DNA from: DASQHW01 sp038209365
Lineage (GTDB): Bacteria; Actinomycetota; Acidimicrobiia; IMCC26256; PALSA-610
Direction of reading: 5' to 3'
NCBI GenBank assembly: GCA_038209365.1
Contig: JBBQXS010000001.1
Coordinates: 128,274-192,273, forward strand
Length of the DNA: 64,000 bases
In this document: positions 50,457-58,764 of the stretch, piece by piece
Numbering within the stretch: position 1 is the first letter of the stretch
Layout: every line of letters begins with the position of its first letter
Position numbers and translations under genes: made by a program
Notes under the pieces: model-generated
What the model was told of the DNA's origin: nothing
Databases searched by the model: none
The model's input: only the letters and a program-made list of their open reading frames with translations

Positions 50457-51530
50457 CTACCGATCCCGCCAGGCGACGTAGACCGCGAGATCGTCGAGCC
50501 AATCACATGCCTCACCGGCCAACGGCGCGTCGGCAATGGCCCTGCGAGCGGTCGTCACCAACCGGCCGATCTCGGTTTCGATCTCGTCGAGTGCACCCGT
50601 GCGCACGAAGACGTCCTGCAGCGCGTGCACGTCGTCCAGACAGAGATCCATCGCGCCGAGGCGCGCCAGCACGTCCCCGTCGGCCGCGGTCGCGCGGGCG
50701 AACGCCGACGCGACGAGCGGTGTCGGCTTGCCCTCGCGCAAGTCGTCGCCGACCGGCTTGCCGGTGACCTCGGCGTCGCCGAACGCGCCGAGCACGTCGT
50801 CGCGGAGCTGGAACGCGCGCCCGAGCGGCAACCCGATGGCGGAGAGCGCGGGCGCGAGCGCGTCGCGCCGGCCCGCGAGCGCCGCGCCGAGATGCAGCGG
50901 CCGCTCGACCGTGTACTTGCCCGATTTGAACGTCGCGATGCGGTGCGCGAGCGCGCGCTCGGTGTTCGCGGCGGCGGTGCCCATGAGGTCCAGCGATTGG
51001 CCGACACAGAGCTCGATACGGAGCTCGTCGTAGACCTCCTGCGCGGCGGACGGCGCGTTCCGCATGAGCACGTCGGCGTAGACGATCGCGAAGTCACCGA
51101 CGAGGATCGCCATACCCTCGCCGAAGCGCCGCGCTTCACCGCGCCAGGCCGCCTGCGCGTGACGGCGGACGAAATGTCGGTGCACGGCATCGTGGCCGCG
51201 GCGCGTCTCGGACCCGTCCATCACGTCGTCGTGCACGAGCGCGAACGTGTGCACGAGCTCGAGTGCGGCAGCCGCGTCGGCGGCGACGCGATCTTCCGGA
51301 TCGCCACCCGCACCGACGTACGCGCAATGACAGAACGCGGGCCGGAGGCGCTTGCCGCCCGCGTCGATGAAGCTGCGAAGCTCCTCGATCGGTTCGGCGA
51401 GGGCGAGGTCGACCGCCCGCCACCGCACGAGCTCGGCCTCGAGCAGGGCCGCGAGCCGCGCCTCGACGCGAGTCGCGACCGGGAGGAGCGACGCGGGAAA
51501 CACTGCTTCCTGCCGCCCCGTCTGCGTCAT
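50457..51530 (-). CDS. Polyprenyl diphosphate synthase
   Basis: 357-residue all-helical trans-prenyltransferase. FARM VHDDVMD near residue 105, GGKRLRPAF before it, and SARM QLRDDVLGAFGD (a DDxxG variant of DDxxD). It makes geranylgeranyl or longer diphosphates for menaquinone, carotenoids or heme farnesylation precursors. The chain length cannot be read reliably. ATG 51530 follows TACGTT by 6 bases; it heads the unit with the ABC exporter. Confidence 0.92.
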   Translation of the reverse strand: MTQTGRQEAVFPASLLPVATRVEARLAALLEAELVRWRAVDLALAEPIEELRSFIDAGGKRLRPAFCHCAYVGAGGDPEDRVAADAAAALELVHTFALVHDDVMDGSETRRGHDAVHRHFVRRHAQAAWRGEARRFGEGMAILVGDFAIVYADVLMRNAPSAAQEVYDELRIELCVGQSLDLMGTAAANTERALAHRIATFKSGKYTVERPLHLGAALAGRRDALAPALSAIGLPLGRAFQLRDDVLGAFGDAEVTGKPVGDDLREGKPTPLVASAFARATAADGDVLARLGAMDLCLDDVHALQDVFVRTGALDEIETEIGRLVTTARRAIADAPLAGEACDWLDDLAVYVAWRDR

Positions 51531-51536
51531 GATTCG

Positions 51537-51542
51537 AACGTA
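51537..51542 (-). promoter_or_regulatory. -10 box of a probable leaderless promoter (polyprenyl synthase)
   Basis: TACGTT on the minus strand, 6 bases before ATG 51530. Confidence 0.55.
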
Positions 51543-51555
51543 GTCGGATGCCGCG

Positions 51556-51586
51556 GTGAGCGAGGCAACGGAGTCGCGAAGCGAGC
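51556..51586. repeat. Purine-skewed intergenic segment
   Basis: Starts GTGAGCGAGGCAACGGAG and continues with GCGAAGCGAGC; a run of GAGCGA/AGCGA words in the 150-base gap between divergent genes. Compare 14731-14772 and 61605-61704. The rest of the gap shows nothing I recognise. Confidence 0.3.
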
Positions 51587-51668
51587 ACGTCGGGTCCCCC
51601 GGGGCTGGGCGAGCGCGACCACGAAGGAAGGCTAGGCGGCTTCACCGGGCCGAGCCGGACGTCGGCCG

Positions 51669-51674
51669 TAGCCT
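51669..51674 (+). promoter_or_regulatory. -10 box of a probable leaderless promoter
   Basis: TAGCCT, 6 bases before GTG 51681. Confidence 0.55.
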
Positions 51675-51680
51675 GGCCGC

Positions 51681-52103
51681 GTGCCCGAGTACCTGTCCGA
51701 CGCATGGGTCGCCGCGCTCGACGGCGCATTACAGGCTTCGGCCTCCGTCGCGGCGGTCGCGCCATTGGTGATCGAGCAGGTCGTCCGCGACGTGCCCGGG
51801 CACGGGGAGGTGCGCTATCGGGTCTGGATCGATGCCCGGGGCGGCCACGCGGGCCCCACTGCGACGGGTGACGCGCGCGACGCGCCACCCGACATCCGGC
51901 TCAGCACCGATTACGGCACCGCGACCGCGATCGCGCGCGGGAGCGAGAACGCGCAGACCGCGCTCGCCCGCGGCCGGCTGCAGCTCGGCGGGACCGTCGA
52001 CGTCCTGAGCCGGCACGCCGACGCCCTGGCCGCGCTCGGTGACGCGACTGCGGAACTGCGGGCGACGACGACCTACGGAGCCGGTGCGGATGAATCGCCG
52101 TAG
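51681..52103 (+). CDS. SCP2 sterol-carrier-like protein
   Basis: 140-residue protein resembling the SCP2 sterol-transfer fold: YLSDAWVAALDGAL, then VRYRVWIDARGG and the DIRLSTDYGTATAIARG to LARGRLQLGGTVDVL region, where SCP2 proteins have 'G.l.l.G.....l'. It probably binds lipids or acyl-CoA. It starts with GTG 6 bases after TAGCCT. The stop codon is part of the next gene's TAGGAT box. Confidence 0.75.
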   Translation: MPEYLSDAWVAALDGALQASASVAAVAPLVIEQVVRDVPGHGEVRYRVWIDARGGHAGPTATGDARDAPPDIRLSTDYGTATAIARGSENAQTALARGRLQLGGTVDVLSRHADALAALGDATAELRATTTYGAGADESP

Positions 52104-52106
52104 GAT
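52101..52106 (+). promoter_or_regulatory. -10 box of a probable leaderless promoter
   Basis: TAGGAT, 6 bases before ATG 52113; its first three bases are the stop codon of the preceding gene. Confidence 0.55.
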
Positions 52107-52112
52107 CCGCGC

Positions 52113-52913
52113 ATGTGGGGTGAGGTGACACCCGCCGAGCGCCTGCGCGCCGTCACGCGTCGGAGCGTCGACGACGACCGGCTCGCAGCCGAGGCCGCCG
52201 ATGCGCTGGGCGGGTTCGCGGACGAGCCGGCATCGCTGGTCGTGGCATGCCGGCGCGTGCTCGCGCATCATCGGACGCACGGACCGTTGTGGTGGGTCTG
52301 CGCGCGAATACTCGCCGCGGCGGAGCCGGCAAACGCAGCAGGCATCGCCGTGCGGGAGCTGGAAGCCGACCGCACCGGCGAGCGACTCGGCGCGACGCTG
52401 CCGCTTCTCGACGACGGCGAGGTCGTGGTCACGATCGGCTGGCCCGAGGCGGTCGACGAGGCGTTGATCGAGCGATTCGACATCGAAGCCGTTGCGGTTC
52501 GAGTGGCCGGCATCGATCCGACCCGCGCGTTGCGACGGCGGCGCAGCGATCACGGCGTGCGCGTCGTCAACCCGTGGGACCCCACGCTCGGTCGCGTCGC
52601 GCGTCTCCTCGTGCAGGCCTCGGCGATCGGACCGGAGCAGGCGCTCGTGCCCCTGGGGACCGCGGATGCGCTGACGACCATCGGCGGCGACGCGGCCGAG
52701 GTGTGGCTGGTCGGCGGCGTCGGACGGGTGCTGCCGGGCCGTCTGTACGACATGGCCGCGGCGTCCGCATCCGACGACGACCTGGAGGAGATCTCCCTGC
52801 AGCGGTTCGATCGCCTCGCCGGGCCTCGCGGCGTCGAGCGGACCGCCGATGCCGCCGCCCGTGTCGACTGCCCCGTCGTCCCCGAGCTCCTCCGCCCGCT
52901 CGGCGACGGCTAA
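52113..52913 (+). CDS. Conserved hypothetical protein
   Basis: 266 residues, soluble, alanine- and arginine-rich. The order of elements (VTIGWPEAVDEALIERF, then VRVAGIDP, then LVQASAIGPEQALVPLGTADALTTIGG, then VWLVGGVGRVLP) recalls the Rossmann-like half of eIF2B/ribose-1-phosphate isomerase-type proteins, but no catalytic motif is clear. I do not assign a function. Convergent with fxsA, 15 bases apart. Confidence 0.65.
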   Translation: MWGEVTPAERLRAVTRRSVDDDRLAAEAADALGGFADEPASLVVACRRVLAHHRTHGPLWWVCARILAAAEPANAAGIAVRELEADRTGERLGATLPLLDDGEVVVTIGWPEAVDEALIERFDIEAVAVRVAGIDPTRALRRRRSDHGVRVVNPWDPTLGRVARLLVQASAIGPEQALVPLGTADALTTIGGDAAEVWLVGGVGRVLPGRLYDMAAASASDDDLEEISLQRFDRLAGPRGVERTADAAARVDCPVVPELLRPLGDG

Positions 52914-52928
52914 CGGCGCCGCGCCGCC

Positions 52929-53345
52929 TTACACATCGATCACGTCCGGTGGCCCGTCGTCGCGCCGGGCGGGCGGACCGCCGGAGACCTGCAGCTGGAA
53001 CCGCCGCCTGACGAGCGTTCGGGCGAGCGCCCGGGTCGGCGGGAACAAGAGGAGCAGGCCGAATGCGTCGGTGACGAAGCCGGGGAAGATCAGGAGTGTC
53101 GCGCCGAGCAGCACGAGCCCGGCGTCGATGAGCTCGTTGGTCGGCATGCGGCCCGCATCGAGCTGCTCGCGCAGCCGCCGCAGCACCCAGAACCCCTCGT
53201 GCTTGGCGAGCCAGACGCCGCCGACCGAGCACAGCACCAGGAGGCCGATCGTGTTGAGCGCGCCGATCGCCGATCCCACTTGCACGATCACGTAGATCTC
53301 CACCAGCGGGAGCACGATGAACGCGAGGGCGATCAGCGCGAGCAT
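52929..53345 (-). CDS. fxsA: FxsA family membrane protein
   Basis: 138-residue protein with the FxsA pattern: N-terminal helices (LALIALAFIVLPLVEIYVIVQVG, then TIGLLVLCSVGGVWLAKHEG), the LVLLGATLLIFPGFVTDAFGLLLLFPPTR core, and a polar tail. FxsA in E. coli influences phage exclusion by F-plasmid PifA; its normal role is unknown. ATG 53345 follows TACCAT by 6 bases, and that box is inside the first codons of the divergent gene. Confidence 0.88.
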   Translation of the reverse strand: MLALIALAFIVLPLVEIYVIVQVGSAIGALNTIGLLVLCSVGGVWLAKHEGFWVLRRLREQLDAGRMPTNELIDAGLVLLGATLLIFPGFVTDAFGLLLLFPPTRALARTLVRRRFQLQVSGGPPARRDDGPPDVIDV

Positions 53346-53351
53346 GGTCCG

Positions 53352-53357
53352 ATGGTA
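53352..53357 (-). promoter_or_regulatory. -10 box of a probable leaderless promoter (fxsA)
   Basis: TACCAT on the minus strand, 6 bases before the fxsA ATG. The same bases read ATGGTA on the plus strand and are the start of the SnoaL-like gene. Confidence 0.5.
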
Positions 53358-53720
53358 CCCACCCTCCTCGGCGACGGATTCTTCGCGGCCATCGAAGATG
53401 GTGACTTTGCAACGCTCGGCTCGCTGCTCGCCGAGGACCTCCAGGTGCACGCGAACTTCCTCGATACCCCGAACGACCGCCGGACGACACTGACGGTCCT
53501 GCGCTGGTTGCACGCCAACGTGCGTGACCTACGCTACGACGTGGTGCGCCGCGACGAGCTTCCGGACGGCTACGTGCAACAGCACGTGCTGCGCGGTGTG
53601 GCGCCCGATGGCAGCGAGCTGCGCGTGCCCGCGTGCATGATCGTCACCGTTCGACGCGGATGCATCTCGCGTATCGACGAGTATCTCGACTCCGCACACG
53701 TGCGTGCGTTGCGCCCATGA
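53352..53720 (+). CDS. SnoaL-like (NTF2-fold) protein
   Basis: 122-residue protein of the SnoaL/NTF2-like superfamily: FFAAIEDGDFATLGSLLAEDLQVHANF at the start, CMIVTVRRGCISRIDEYLDSAHV at the end. These form cone-shaped barrels and are isomerases, hydratases or binding proteins. No clear Shine-Dalgarno; only 6 bases separate its ATG from the divergent fxsA ATG. Its stop overlaps the amidohydrolase start (ATGA), suggesting that both act on one substrate. Confidence 0.82.
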   Translation: MVPTLLGDGFFAAIEDGDFATLGSLLAEDLQVHANFLDTPNDRRTTLTVLRWLHANVRDLRYDVVRRDELPDGYVQQHVLRGVAPDGSELRVPACMIVTVRRGCISRIDEYLDSAHVRALRP

Positions 53721-55168
53721 GTGACGACCCCGAGGAACGGCCCGTTCCGCCCATCGAGCTCGGGCCGATCTCGAACGGCGAGTACCTGCCGTTGCGGCCG
53801 ACCGAGGTGACGCGTGAGGCCGTCCGGCGCCTGCGCGCACTCACCGACGACACCGCGCCACGCCACAACATGAGCCGTCGGGACTTCCTGCGTTCGAGCT
53901 GCGGCACCGCCGCGGCCTTGTTCGTGCTCGCCGCGTGCTCCAGCGAGTCCGGGAAGGCGAACGGTCGGCCGTCGGGCGGCACGTTCACGGTGCCTCGCAC
54001 GGCCACGACCGATCCCGCGCAGGCGCGTGAGGTGCTCGGCGGCGACGAGTTCGTGTTCGACGTGCAAACGCACCTCCTCGAGTACGCGCCGGGCGTGACC
54101 GATGGCTTCGGCTCGGGGTTTCCCTACTTCGGATGCGGTGAGTCCGAGGGGCTGCAGTGCTTCGGGATCGACCATTGGTTCCGCGAAGTGTTCGTCCGGT
54201 CCGACACCACGATGGCGGTGATCTCGGCAGTGCCGCTTCTCACCGACCCGAACCCGTTGTCGATCGACGTCATGGAACAGGCGCGCGCCGCAGCCAAGCG
54301 CGTGTGCGGCGATGACAAACGTGTCTTCCTCCACGGCCAGGTGAACCCGAACGTGGGTGACGTGCAGCAAGAGATCGACCACATGCGGGCGATGGCGGCT
54401 GTGCACCCGATCGCTGCGTGGAAGGTCTATACGCACGTGCCCCGGGATCGTGGCTGGTGGCTCGACGACCACGATGCGGACGCGGTGCAGTGCGGCCAGG
54501 CCTTCGTCGACGCGGTCCGCGAGATCGGACCGCCGATCGTGTGCGTGCACAAGGGTCTCGGCGCGAACAGCGAGTACTCGTCGCCGCTGGACATCGGGCC
54601 GGTCGCCAAGGCCAATCCGGACATCACCTTCGTGGTGTACCACTCGGGCTACGACGGCCCCGGTGAGGGGCCATACGACGCCGGTGATGCGGACCACGGC
54701 ATCAACCGCCTCATCGCGAGCCTCGACCGCGCGGGCATCGCACCACATGCGAACGTCTACGCGGAGCTCGGGTCCACCTGGTTCCTGGCCATGCGCGATC
54801 CGACCCAGGCCGCCCACGTGCTCGGCAAGCTGCTCACACGCGTCGGCGACGACCGCGTGCTCTGGGGGACGGACTCGATCTGGTACGGATCACCGCAACC
54901 GCAGATCGAAGCGCTCCGCACGTTCTCGATCGGCAACGAGCTCCAGGATCGCTTCCACTATCCCGCGTTGACCGACTCCCTGCGTCGCAAGGTCTTCGGC
55001 GCCAACGCGGCGCGGCTCTACGGTGTCGACGCGCCCATCCGCCAGAAGTGCAACGCCTCGCCCGACCAGCTGGCGCAGCTGCGCGCCGCACTGCCGCCGC
55101 CCCGCGCCTACGGCCCCCGCACGATCGCCGAAGCCGCCACCCACATGCGCGAGCACTTCGTCGTCTAA
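53717..55168 (+). CDS. Tat-exported amidohydrolase family 2 lipoprotein
   Basis: 483-residue amidohydrolase. A ~50-residue polar N-terminal extension precedes a Tat signal (SRRDFL at 53-58) and lipobox LAAC (Cys74). The catalytic TIM barrel begins FVFDVQTHLLEY (metal-site region, with QTH in place of the usual DxH), continues through VCVHKGLG and VVYHSGYDG, and ends VLWGTDSIWYGSP with the metal Asp. Likely a metal-dependent decarboxylase or hydrolase on the outer face of the membrane. An internal ATG at 53870 would start exactly at the Tat motif and may be the true start. Confidence 0.85.
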   Translation: MSDDPEERPVPPIELGPISNGEYLPLRPTEVTREAVRRLRALTDDTAPRHNMSRRDFLRSSCGTAAALFVLAACSSESGKANGRPSGGTFTVPRTATTDPAQAREVLGGDEFVFDVQTHLLEYAPGVTDGFGSGFPYFGCGESEGLQCFGIDHWFREVFVRSDTTMAVISAVPLLTDPNPLSIDVMEQARAAAKRVCGDDKRVFLHGQVNPNVGDVQQEIDHMRAMAAVHPIAAWKVYTHVPRDRGWWLDDHDADAVQCGQAFVDAVREIGPPIVCVHKGLGANSEYSSPLDIGPVAKANPDITFVVYHSGYDGPGEGPYDAGDADHGINRLIASLDRAGIAPHANVYAELGSTWFLAMRDPTQAAHVLGKLLTRVGDDRVLWGTDSIWYGSPQPQIEALRTFSIGNELQDRFHYPALTDSLRRKVFGANAARLYGVDAPIRQKCNASPDQLAQLRAALPPPRAYGPRTIAEAATHMREHFVV

Positions 55169-55169
55169 C

Positions 55170-55222
55170 GGGTTCTTGCGACGGTTGACGACAAATATTG
55201 TCGCCGTGGGTCGCAAGAACCC
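55170..55222. terminator. Nested inverted repeat between convergent genes
   Basis: Perfect 13-base arms GGGTTCTTGCGAC (55170-55182) and GTCGCAAGAACCC (55210-55222) flank an inner CGACAA-ATA-TTGTCG stem. It lies between the convergent amidohydrolase and SDR genes, so a bidirectional terminator is the simplest reading, although there is no T-tract. Confidence 0.6.
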
Positions 55223-55233
55223 CTCGGGACACC

Positions 55234-55992
55234 TCAGAAGGGGCCGCCGTCGACGCCGATGCGTTGGCCGGTGATGTACGACGCCTGCTCCGACACGACG
55301 AAGCGCACCGCGTCCGCGACCTCTTCGGGCGAGCACACGTGGCCGAACGCGCTGTTCTCGTCCATCGTGCGGATGTCCTCGACTCCCATCGCGCCCTTCA
55401 CCAGCCGGCGCCCCATCTCGGTGTCGACCAGCCCGGGCGCGACGACGTTCACGTGGATACCGTGACGCCGTTCTTCTCGGGCGAGCGTCATCGCGAGCGC
55501 CTCCAACGCTGCTTTCGCCATGTTGTACGGCGCCGAGTTCGCCGCCATGTGCACGGTCGCCGCGCTGGAGATCATCACGATGTCGCCGCGCGGTTGCTCG
55601 CGCATCGACGGCAGCACGAGCTTGCTGCACGCCCACGCCCCGAAGGCGTGCGTCCGCAGCAGCCGGTCGATCTCGGCCGGATCCGTCCCGGCGACGGTCT
55701 GCCCGCGCGACGCGACGCCCGCGTTGTTGACGAGGATGTCGACCTTGCCAAACTCGGTAAGTGTCTGGTGCACCATCTGCTCGCACTGCGCGTAGTCGTC
55801 GATCGATGCGGCGTACGCAGCTGCGCGCCGGCCGAGCTTCTCGATCTCCGCGACGGTCTCATCCGCGGCGCCGGCGTCCCGCCGGAAATTGACGGCGACG
55901 TCGGCGCCGTCTTCGGCGAGGCCGAGCGCGATCGCTTTTCCGATGCCTCGCCCGCCTCCGGTGACCAGCGCGACCCGTCCCTGCAAACCCAC
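55234..55992 (-). CDS. Short-chain dehydrogenase/reductase
   Basis: 252-residue classical SDR: VTGGGRGIGKAIALG, NNAG, catalytic Ser in ISSAATV and Tyr-Lys in APYNMAKAAL, ending ITGQRIGVDGGPF. GTG 55992 has GGGAGGAG about 7 bases upstream, a leadered start. It follows the enoyl-CoA hydratase by 35 bases; together they may act in beta-oxidation-like steps, though neither shows a specific substrate. Confidence 0.9.
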   Translation of the reverse strand: MGLQGRVALVTGGGRGIGKAIALGLAEDGADVAVNFRRDAGAADETVAEIEKLGRRAAAYAASIDDYAQCEQMVHQTLTEFGKVDILVNNAGVASRGQTVAGTDPAEIDRLLRTHAFGAWACSKLVLPSMREQPRGDIVMISSAATVHMAANSAPYNMAKAALEALAMTLAREERRHGIHVNVVAPGLVDTEMGRRLVKGAMGVEDIRTMDENSAFGHVCSPEEVADAVRFVVSEQASYITGQRIGVDGGPF

Positions 55993-56027
55993 TGGCACTC
56001 CTCCCCTCTTCGTCGGTGAACCTGGCC

Positions 56028-56837
56028 CTATTCGTCGGTGAACTTGGGCTGCCGCTTCTCCGCGAACGCCGACATCGCCTCGGTCAGATCTCCGGTGAAG
56101 CTCGACAACACCTGCGTGCGGTTCTCGAGATCGATGCCCGCCTGCAACGAGCCGATTTCCAACTGGCTCCACATGACCTCCTTGGTCATGCGGACACCGA
56201 ACGGGCTGTTCCCAGCGATGAGCTCGGCGGTCTCCAACGCGGCGTCGACGACCGCGTCGTCGGGAACGACGCGGGTGACCATTCCGATCCGATCGGCCTC
56301 GCCGGCGTCGATGAGGCGTCCCGTCAACAGCAGCTCGAACGCGCGGGACGCGCCGATCAGACGCGGGAGCATCCACGACACGCCGATGTCACACCCCGAG
56401 AGACCGACGCGTATGAACGCCACGTTGAAGCGCGCGGAAGCAGCGGCGATCCGCACGTCGCTCGCGAGTGCAAGCGCGAGGCCGCCGCCCGACGCGGGCC
56501 CGTTGACGGCCGCGATGACCGGCTGCGGCACCGCGCGCATCTTCGGCACCAGGCCGGCGATCATCTTCTGGACGGTCATGCCCGCCTGGGCTCGGCCCAT
56601 CCCGGCCGTCGTCGGCGGGCTGGCACCCTCGCTGAGGTCGAGCCCCGCGCAGAACCCCCGTCCGGCCCCGGTGAGCACGATCACGCGGCAGCTGCGATTG
56701 GCCGCCAGCTCGTCGAGCGCGTCGTAGAGCCCGGCGACCAACGCGTGGTTCATCGCGTTCAATCGGTCGGGCCGGTTCAACGTGATCTTTGCAATCCCCG
56801 GCCGCACCGGCTCGACGACCACTGCGCGCTTACTCAA
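56028..56837 (-). CDS. Enoyl-CoA hydratase/isomerase family protein
   Basis: 269-residue crotonase-fold protein: ITLNRPDRLNAMNHAL, oxyanion-hole GAGRGFCAGLDL, and the second oxyanion Gly in NGPASGGGLALALA. In the catalytic region, FIRVGLSGCDIGVSWMLPRLIG has the Gly-rich loop but not the Glu pair of true hydratases, so isomerase, lyase or dehydratase is possible. TTG 56837 follows a long GGAGGAGG, overlapping the exonuclease gene by 8 bases. Confidence 0.88.
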   Translation of the reverse strand: MSKRAVVVEPVRPGIAKITLNRPDRLNAMNHALVAGLYDALDELAANRSCRVIVLTGAGRGFCAGLDLSEGASPPTTAGMGRAQAGMTVQKMIAGLVPKMRAVPQPVIAAVNGPASGGGLALALASDVRIAAASARFNVAFIRVGLSGCDIGVSWMLPRLIGASRAFELLLTGRLIDAGEADRIGMVTRVVPDDAVVDAALETAELIAGNSPFGVRMTKEVMWSQLEIGSLQAGIDLENRTQVLSSFTGDLTEAMSAFAEKRQPKFTDE

Positions 56838-57735
56838 CCTTCCTCCTCCTCGCGGCGAGCTTCTCGGCGCGCTCGGCGAGTCTCGGCCATCCGAAGCGCA
56901 CGCACCAGTCGCCGAAGTCGTCCTGCACGCCCCGCCATTCCCAGTCGTCGACGGTGCCGACCGCGGCGTCGGTGTGCAACGTCGCCAGGTCCTTGAACAA
57001 ATCCGCGACCTTCCGTCCCGCGGCGAGCGTCGCGGCGAGCCGATCCGCGCCGCGCACGCCCGGCACGTCCCAGTCGCGCGCGTCATCGGGTATCGCTTCG
57101 ACATGGCCGTACCGCGCCAGCAACGAGGCGGCCGTCTTGGCACCGAAGCCGGGCAGACCGGGGAACCCGTCCGCGGAGTCGCCGACGAGCGCGAGCCAAT
57201 CGGGAATCGACTCCGGCGGCACGCCGAACTTCGCGCGCACTCCGTCCGCGTCGAGGATGACGTCTTTGCGCCGATCGAGTTGCACGACCTTGCCGCCCAC
57301 GGCCTGGCCAAGATCCTTGTCGGGCGTGCAGATGATCACCTGGTCGACCCGGGGGTCGTTCGCCGCGACCTTCGCTGCCGACGCGAGTGCGTCGTCGGCC
57401 TCGTACTCGACCATCGGCCACACGGCGACGCCGAGCGCGACCAGCGCGTCCTCGAGGAGAGGGAACTGCGCCAGCAGGAGGGGCTCCATGCCGGCGCTGG
57501 TCTTGTACGTCTCCCACAGATCGTTCCGGAAGGACTCGATCACGTGATCGGTCGCCACCCCGACATGGTTGGCGCCGCCTTCGAGCATCGCCAGCATCGA
57601 CTGGACGACTGACCGGGTGCCGCCGATCTCGACGCCGGCCGGGTCCACGTGCCCGGGTCGCGGGGCGAGGAACTGCCGAAAGAGCTCGTAGGTGCCGTCG
57701 ACCAGATGCACGCGCACGAGCCGAGCCTCGCACAT
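56830..57735 (-). CDS. 5'-3' exonuclease (FEN/polymerase I N-terminal type)
   Basis: 301-residue stand-alone 5' nuclease: VHLVDGTYELFRQF at the N-terminus, FRNDLWETYKTSAG, EYEADDALAS and ICTPDKDLGQ metal motifs, and LVGDSADGFPGLPGFGAKTAASLL, the helix-hairpin-helix region. It removes RNA primers or 5' flaps. The N-terminal start is uncertain: the long form begins MCEARLVRV, while GTG 57714 (VRVHLVDG) fits family starts. It overlaps the hydratase gene downstream. Confidence 0.9.
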   Translation of the reverse strand: MCEARLVRVHLVDGTYELFRQFLAPRPGHVDPAGVEIGGTRSVVQSMLAMLEGGANHVGVATDHVIESFRNDLWETYKTSAGMEPLLLAQFPLLEDALVALGVAVWPMVEYEADDALASAAKVAANDPRVDQVIICTPDKDLGQAVGGKVVQLDRRKDVILDADGVRAKFGVPPESIPDWLALVGDSADGFPGLPGFGAKTAASLLARYGHVEAIPDDARDWDVPGVRGADRLAATLAAGRKVADLFKDLATLHTDAAVGTVDDWEWRGVQDDFGDWCVRFGWPRLAERAEKLAARRRKVE

Positions 57736-57762
57736 GTAGCGCCCGTCACGCCCCGCGAGCGC

Positions 57763-58701
57763 TCACGTGGCCATGACCGCGTTTCTGTCCGGCGCGATCC
57801 GCTTCTCACCGGCGGTGACGACGTCGGGCGCACGCAGCTCGAACACGAGTTGCTGCACGCACGTGAAGACCAGCACCGCGCCCAACACGTGAAATCCGAC
57901 GAGCACGGCCGGGATGTGCTCGAAGTACTGCACGTAGCCGAGAATCCCCTGCGCGCTCATCACGAGCAATGTGATCGAGGTGGTGCGGAGGACGCGCGCC
58001 GGCGCGCGCGCCCTGACGAGCGCGACGACGAGCACGAACACGAGCCCGACGAGCACGTCGACCGACGCGCCGTGGACGCGGGCGACGTCGACCAGCGGCC
58101 AGCCGAGCCGACGGGCTTCGGCATCTCCACCGTGCGGCCCCGCCGCGGTGACGAGCGTCCCCCACACGAGGACCCAGATCGTGAGCGCATACACGCCGCG
58201 CGCCAAGAGCTCGATGCGGTGTGACACGACGGGCCGGCGGACCATCGCGCCGTCGGTCTCGCTTGCGCGCTGCCGCATCCAGAGCGCGATCGCCACGAGC
58301 GCGAGGGCGAGGAGGAAGTGACCCATCACGCTCACCCACGCGAGCTTTACCATGACCGAGATCCCGCCGAGCACGGCCTCCGCCCAGAACAAAGCGAAGA
58401 GAACCCATGCCATGCGGATGAGGTCCGTACGACGCGGTTCCCGCCGGTAGGCGCCGAGGAGTGCGAGCGCGATCGGAACTCCGATGGCCCCGGAGAAGAT
58501 GCGGTTGAGCTGTTCGATCGCCGCGTGATGCGTCGAGACATCGACGAGCTTCGTCGCGCTGCAGTTGGGCCAGTTTGCGCAACCCAGCCCCGAGTTCGTG
58601 AGGCGCACGATCGCGCCGCTCACGATGATCGCGACGAGGAGCACTACGTTCACGACTGTCAGGCGACGAAACGCCGTGGGCGACAGCCGGGGAAGTGACA
58701 T
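57763..58701 (-). CDS. ctaA: Heme A synthase (CtaA/COX15)
   Basis: 312-residue, eight-helix membrane enzyme converting heme O to heme A. Opening TM with GAIVRLTNSGLGCANWPNC holds the conserved Cys pair (two Cys about six residues apart), EQLNRIFSGA follows, and paired histidines occur in GHFLLA, VARVHGAS and GFHVLGA. ATG 58701 follows TACACT by 7 bases. Together with ctaB this indicates an aa3-type oxidase elsewhere in the genome. Confidence 0.93.
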   Translation of the reverse strand: MSLPRLSPTAFRRLTVVNVVLLVAIIVSGAIVRLTNSGLGCANWPNCSATKLVDVSTHHAAIEQLNRIFSGAIGVPIALALLGAYRREPRRTDLIRMAWVLFALFWAEAVLGGISVMVKLAWVSVMGHFLLALALVAIALWMRQRASETDGAMVRRPVVSHRIELLARGVYALTIWVLVWGTLVTAAGPHGGDAEARRLGWPLVDVARVHGASVDVLVGLVFVLVVALVRARAPARVLRTTSITLLVMSAQGILGYVQYFEHIPAVLVGFHVLGAVLVFTCVQQLVFELRAPDVVTAGEKRIAPDRNAVMAT

Positions 58702-58708
58702 CGGAGGA

Positions 58709-58714
58709 AGTGTA
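58709..58714 (-). promoter_or_regulatory. -10 box of a probable leaderless promoter (ctaA)
   Basis: TACACT on the minus strand, 7 bases before ATG 58701. Confidence 0.6.
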
Positions 58715-58752
58715 CGAAGCGTGCGACACGCAATTCCGATCGCGGCCGGCGG

Positions 58753-58758
58753 TACGCT
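58753..58758 (+). promoter_or_regulatory. -10 box of a probable leaderless promoter (CapA-like gene)
   Basis: TACGCT, 6 bases before GTG 58765. It decides between GTG 58759 and 58765 in favour of the latter. Confidence 0.6.
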
Positions 58759-58764
58759 GTGGTC

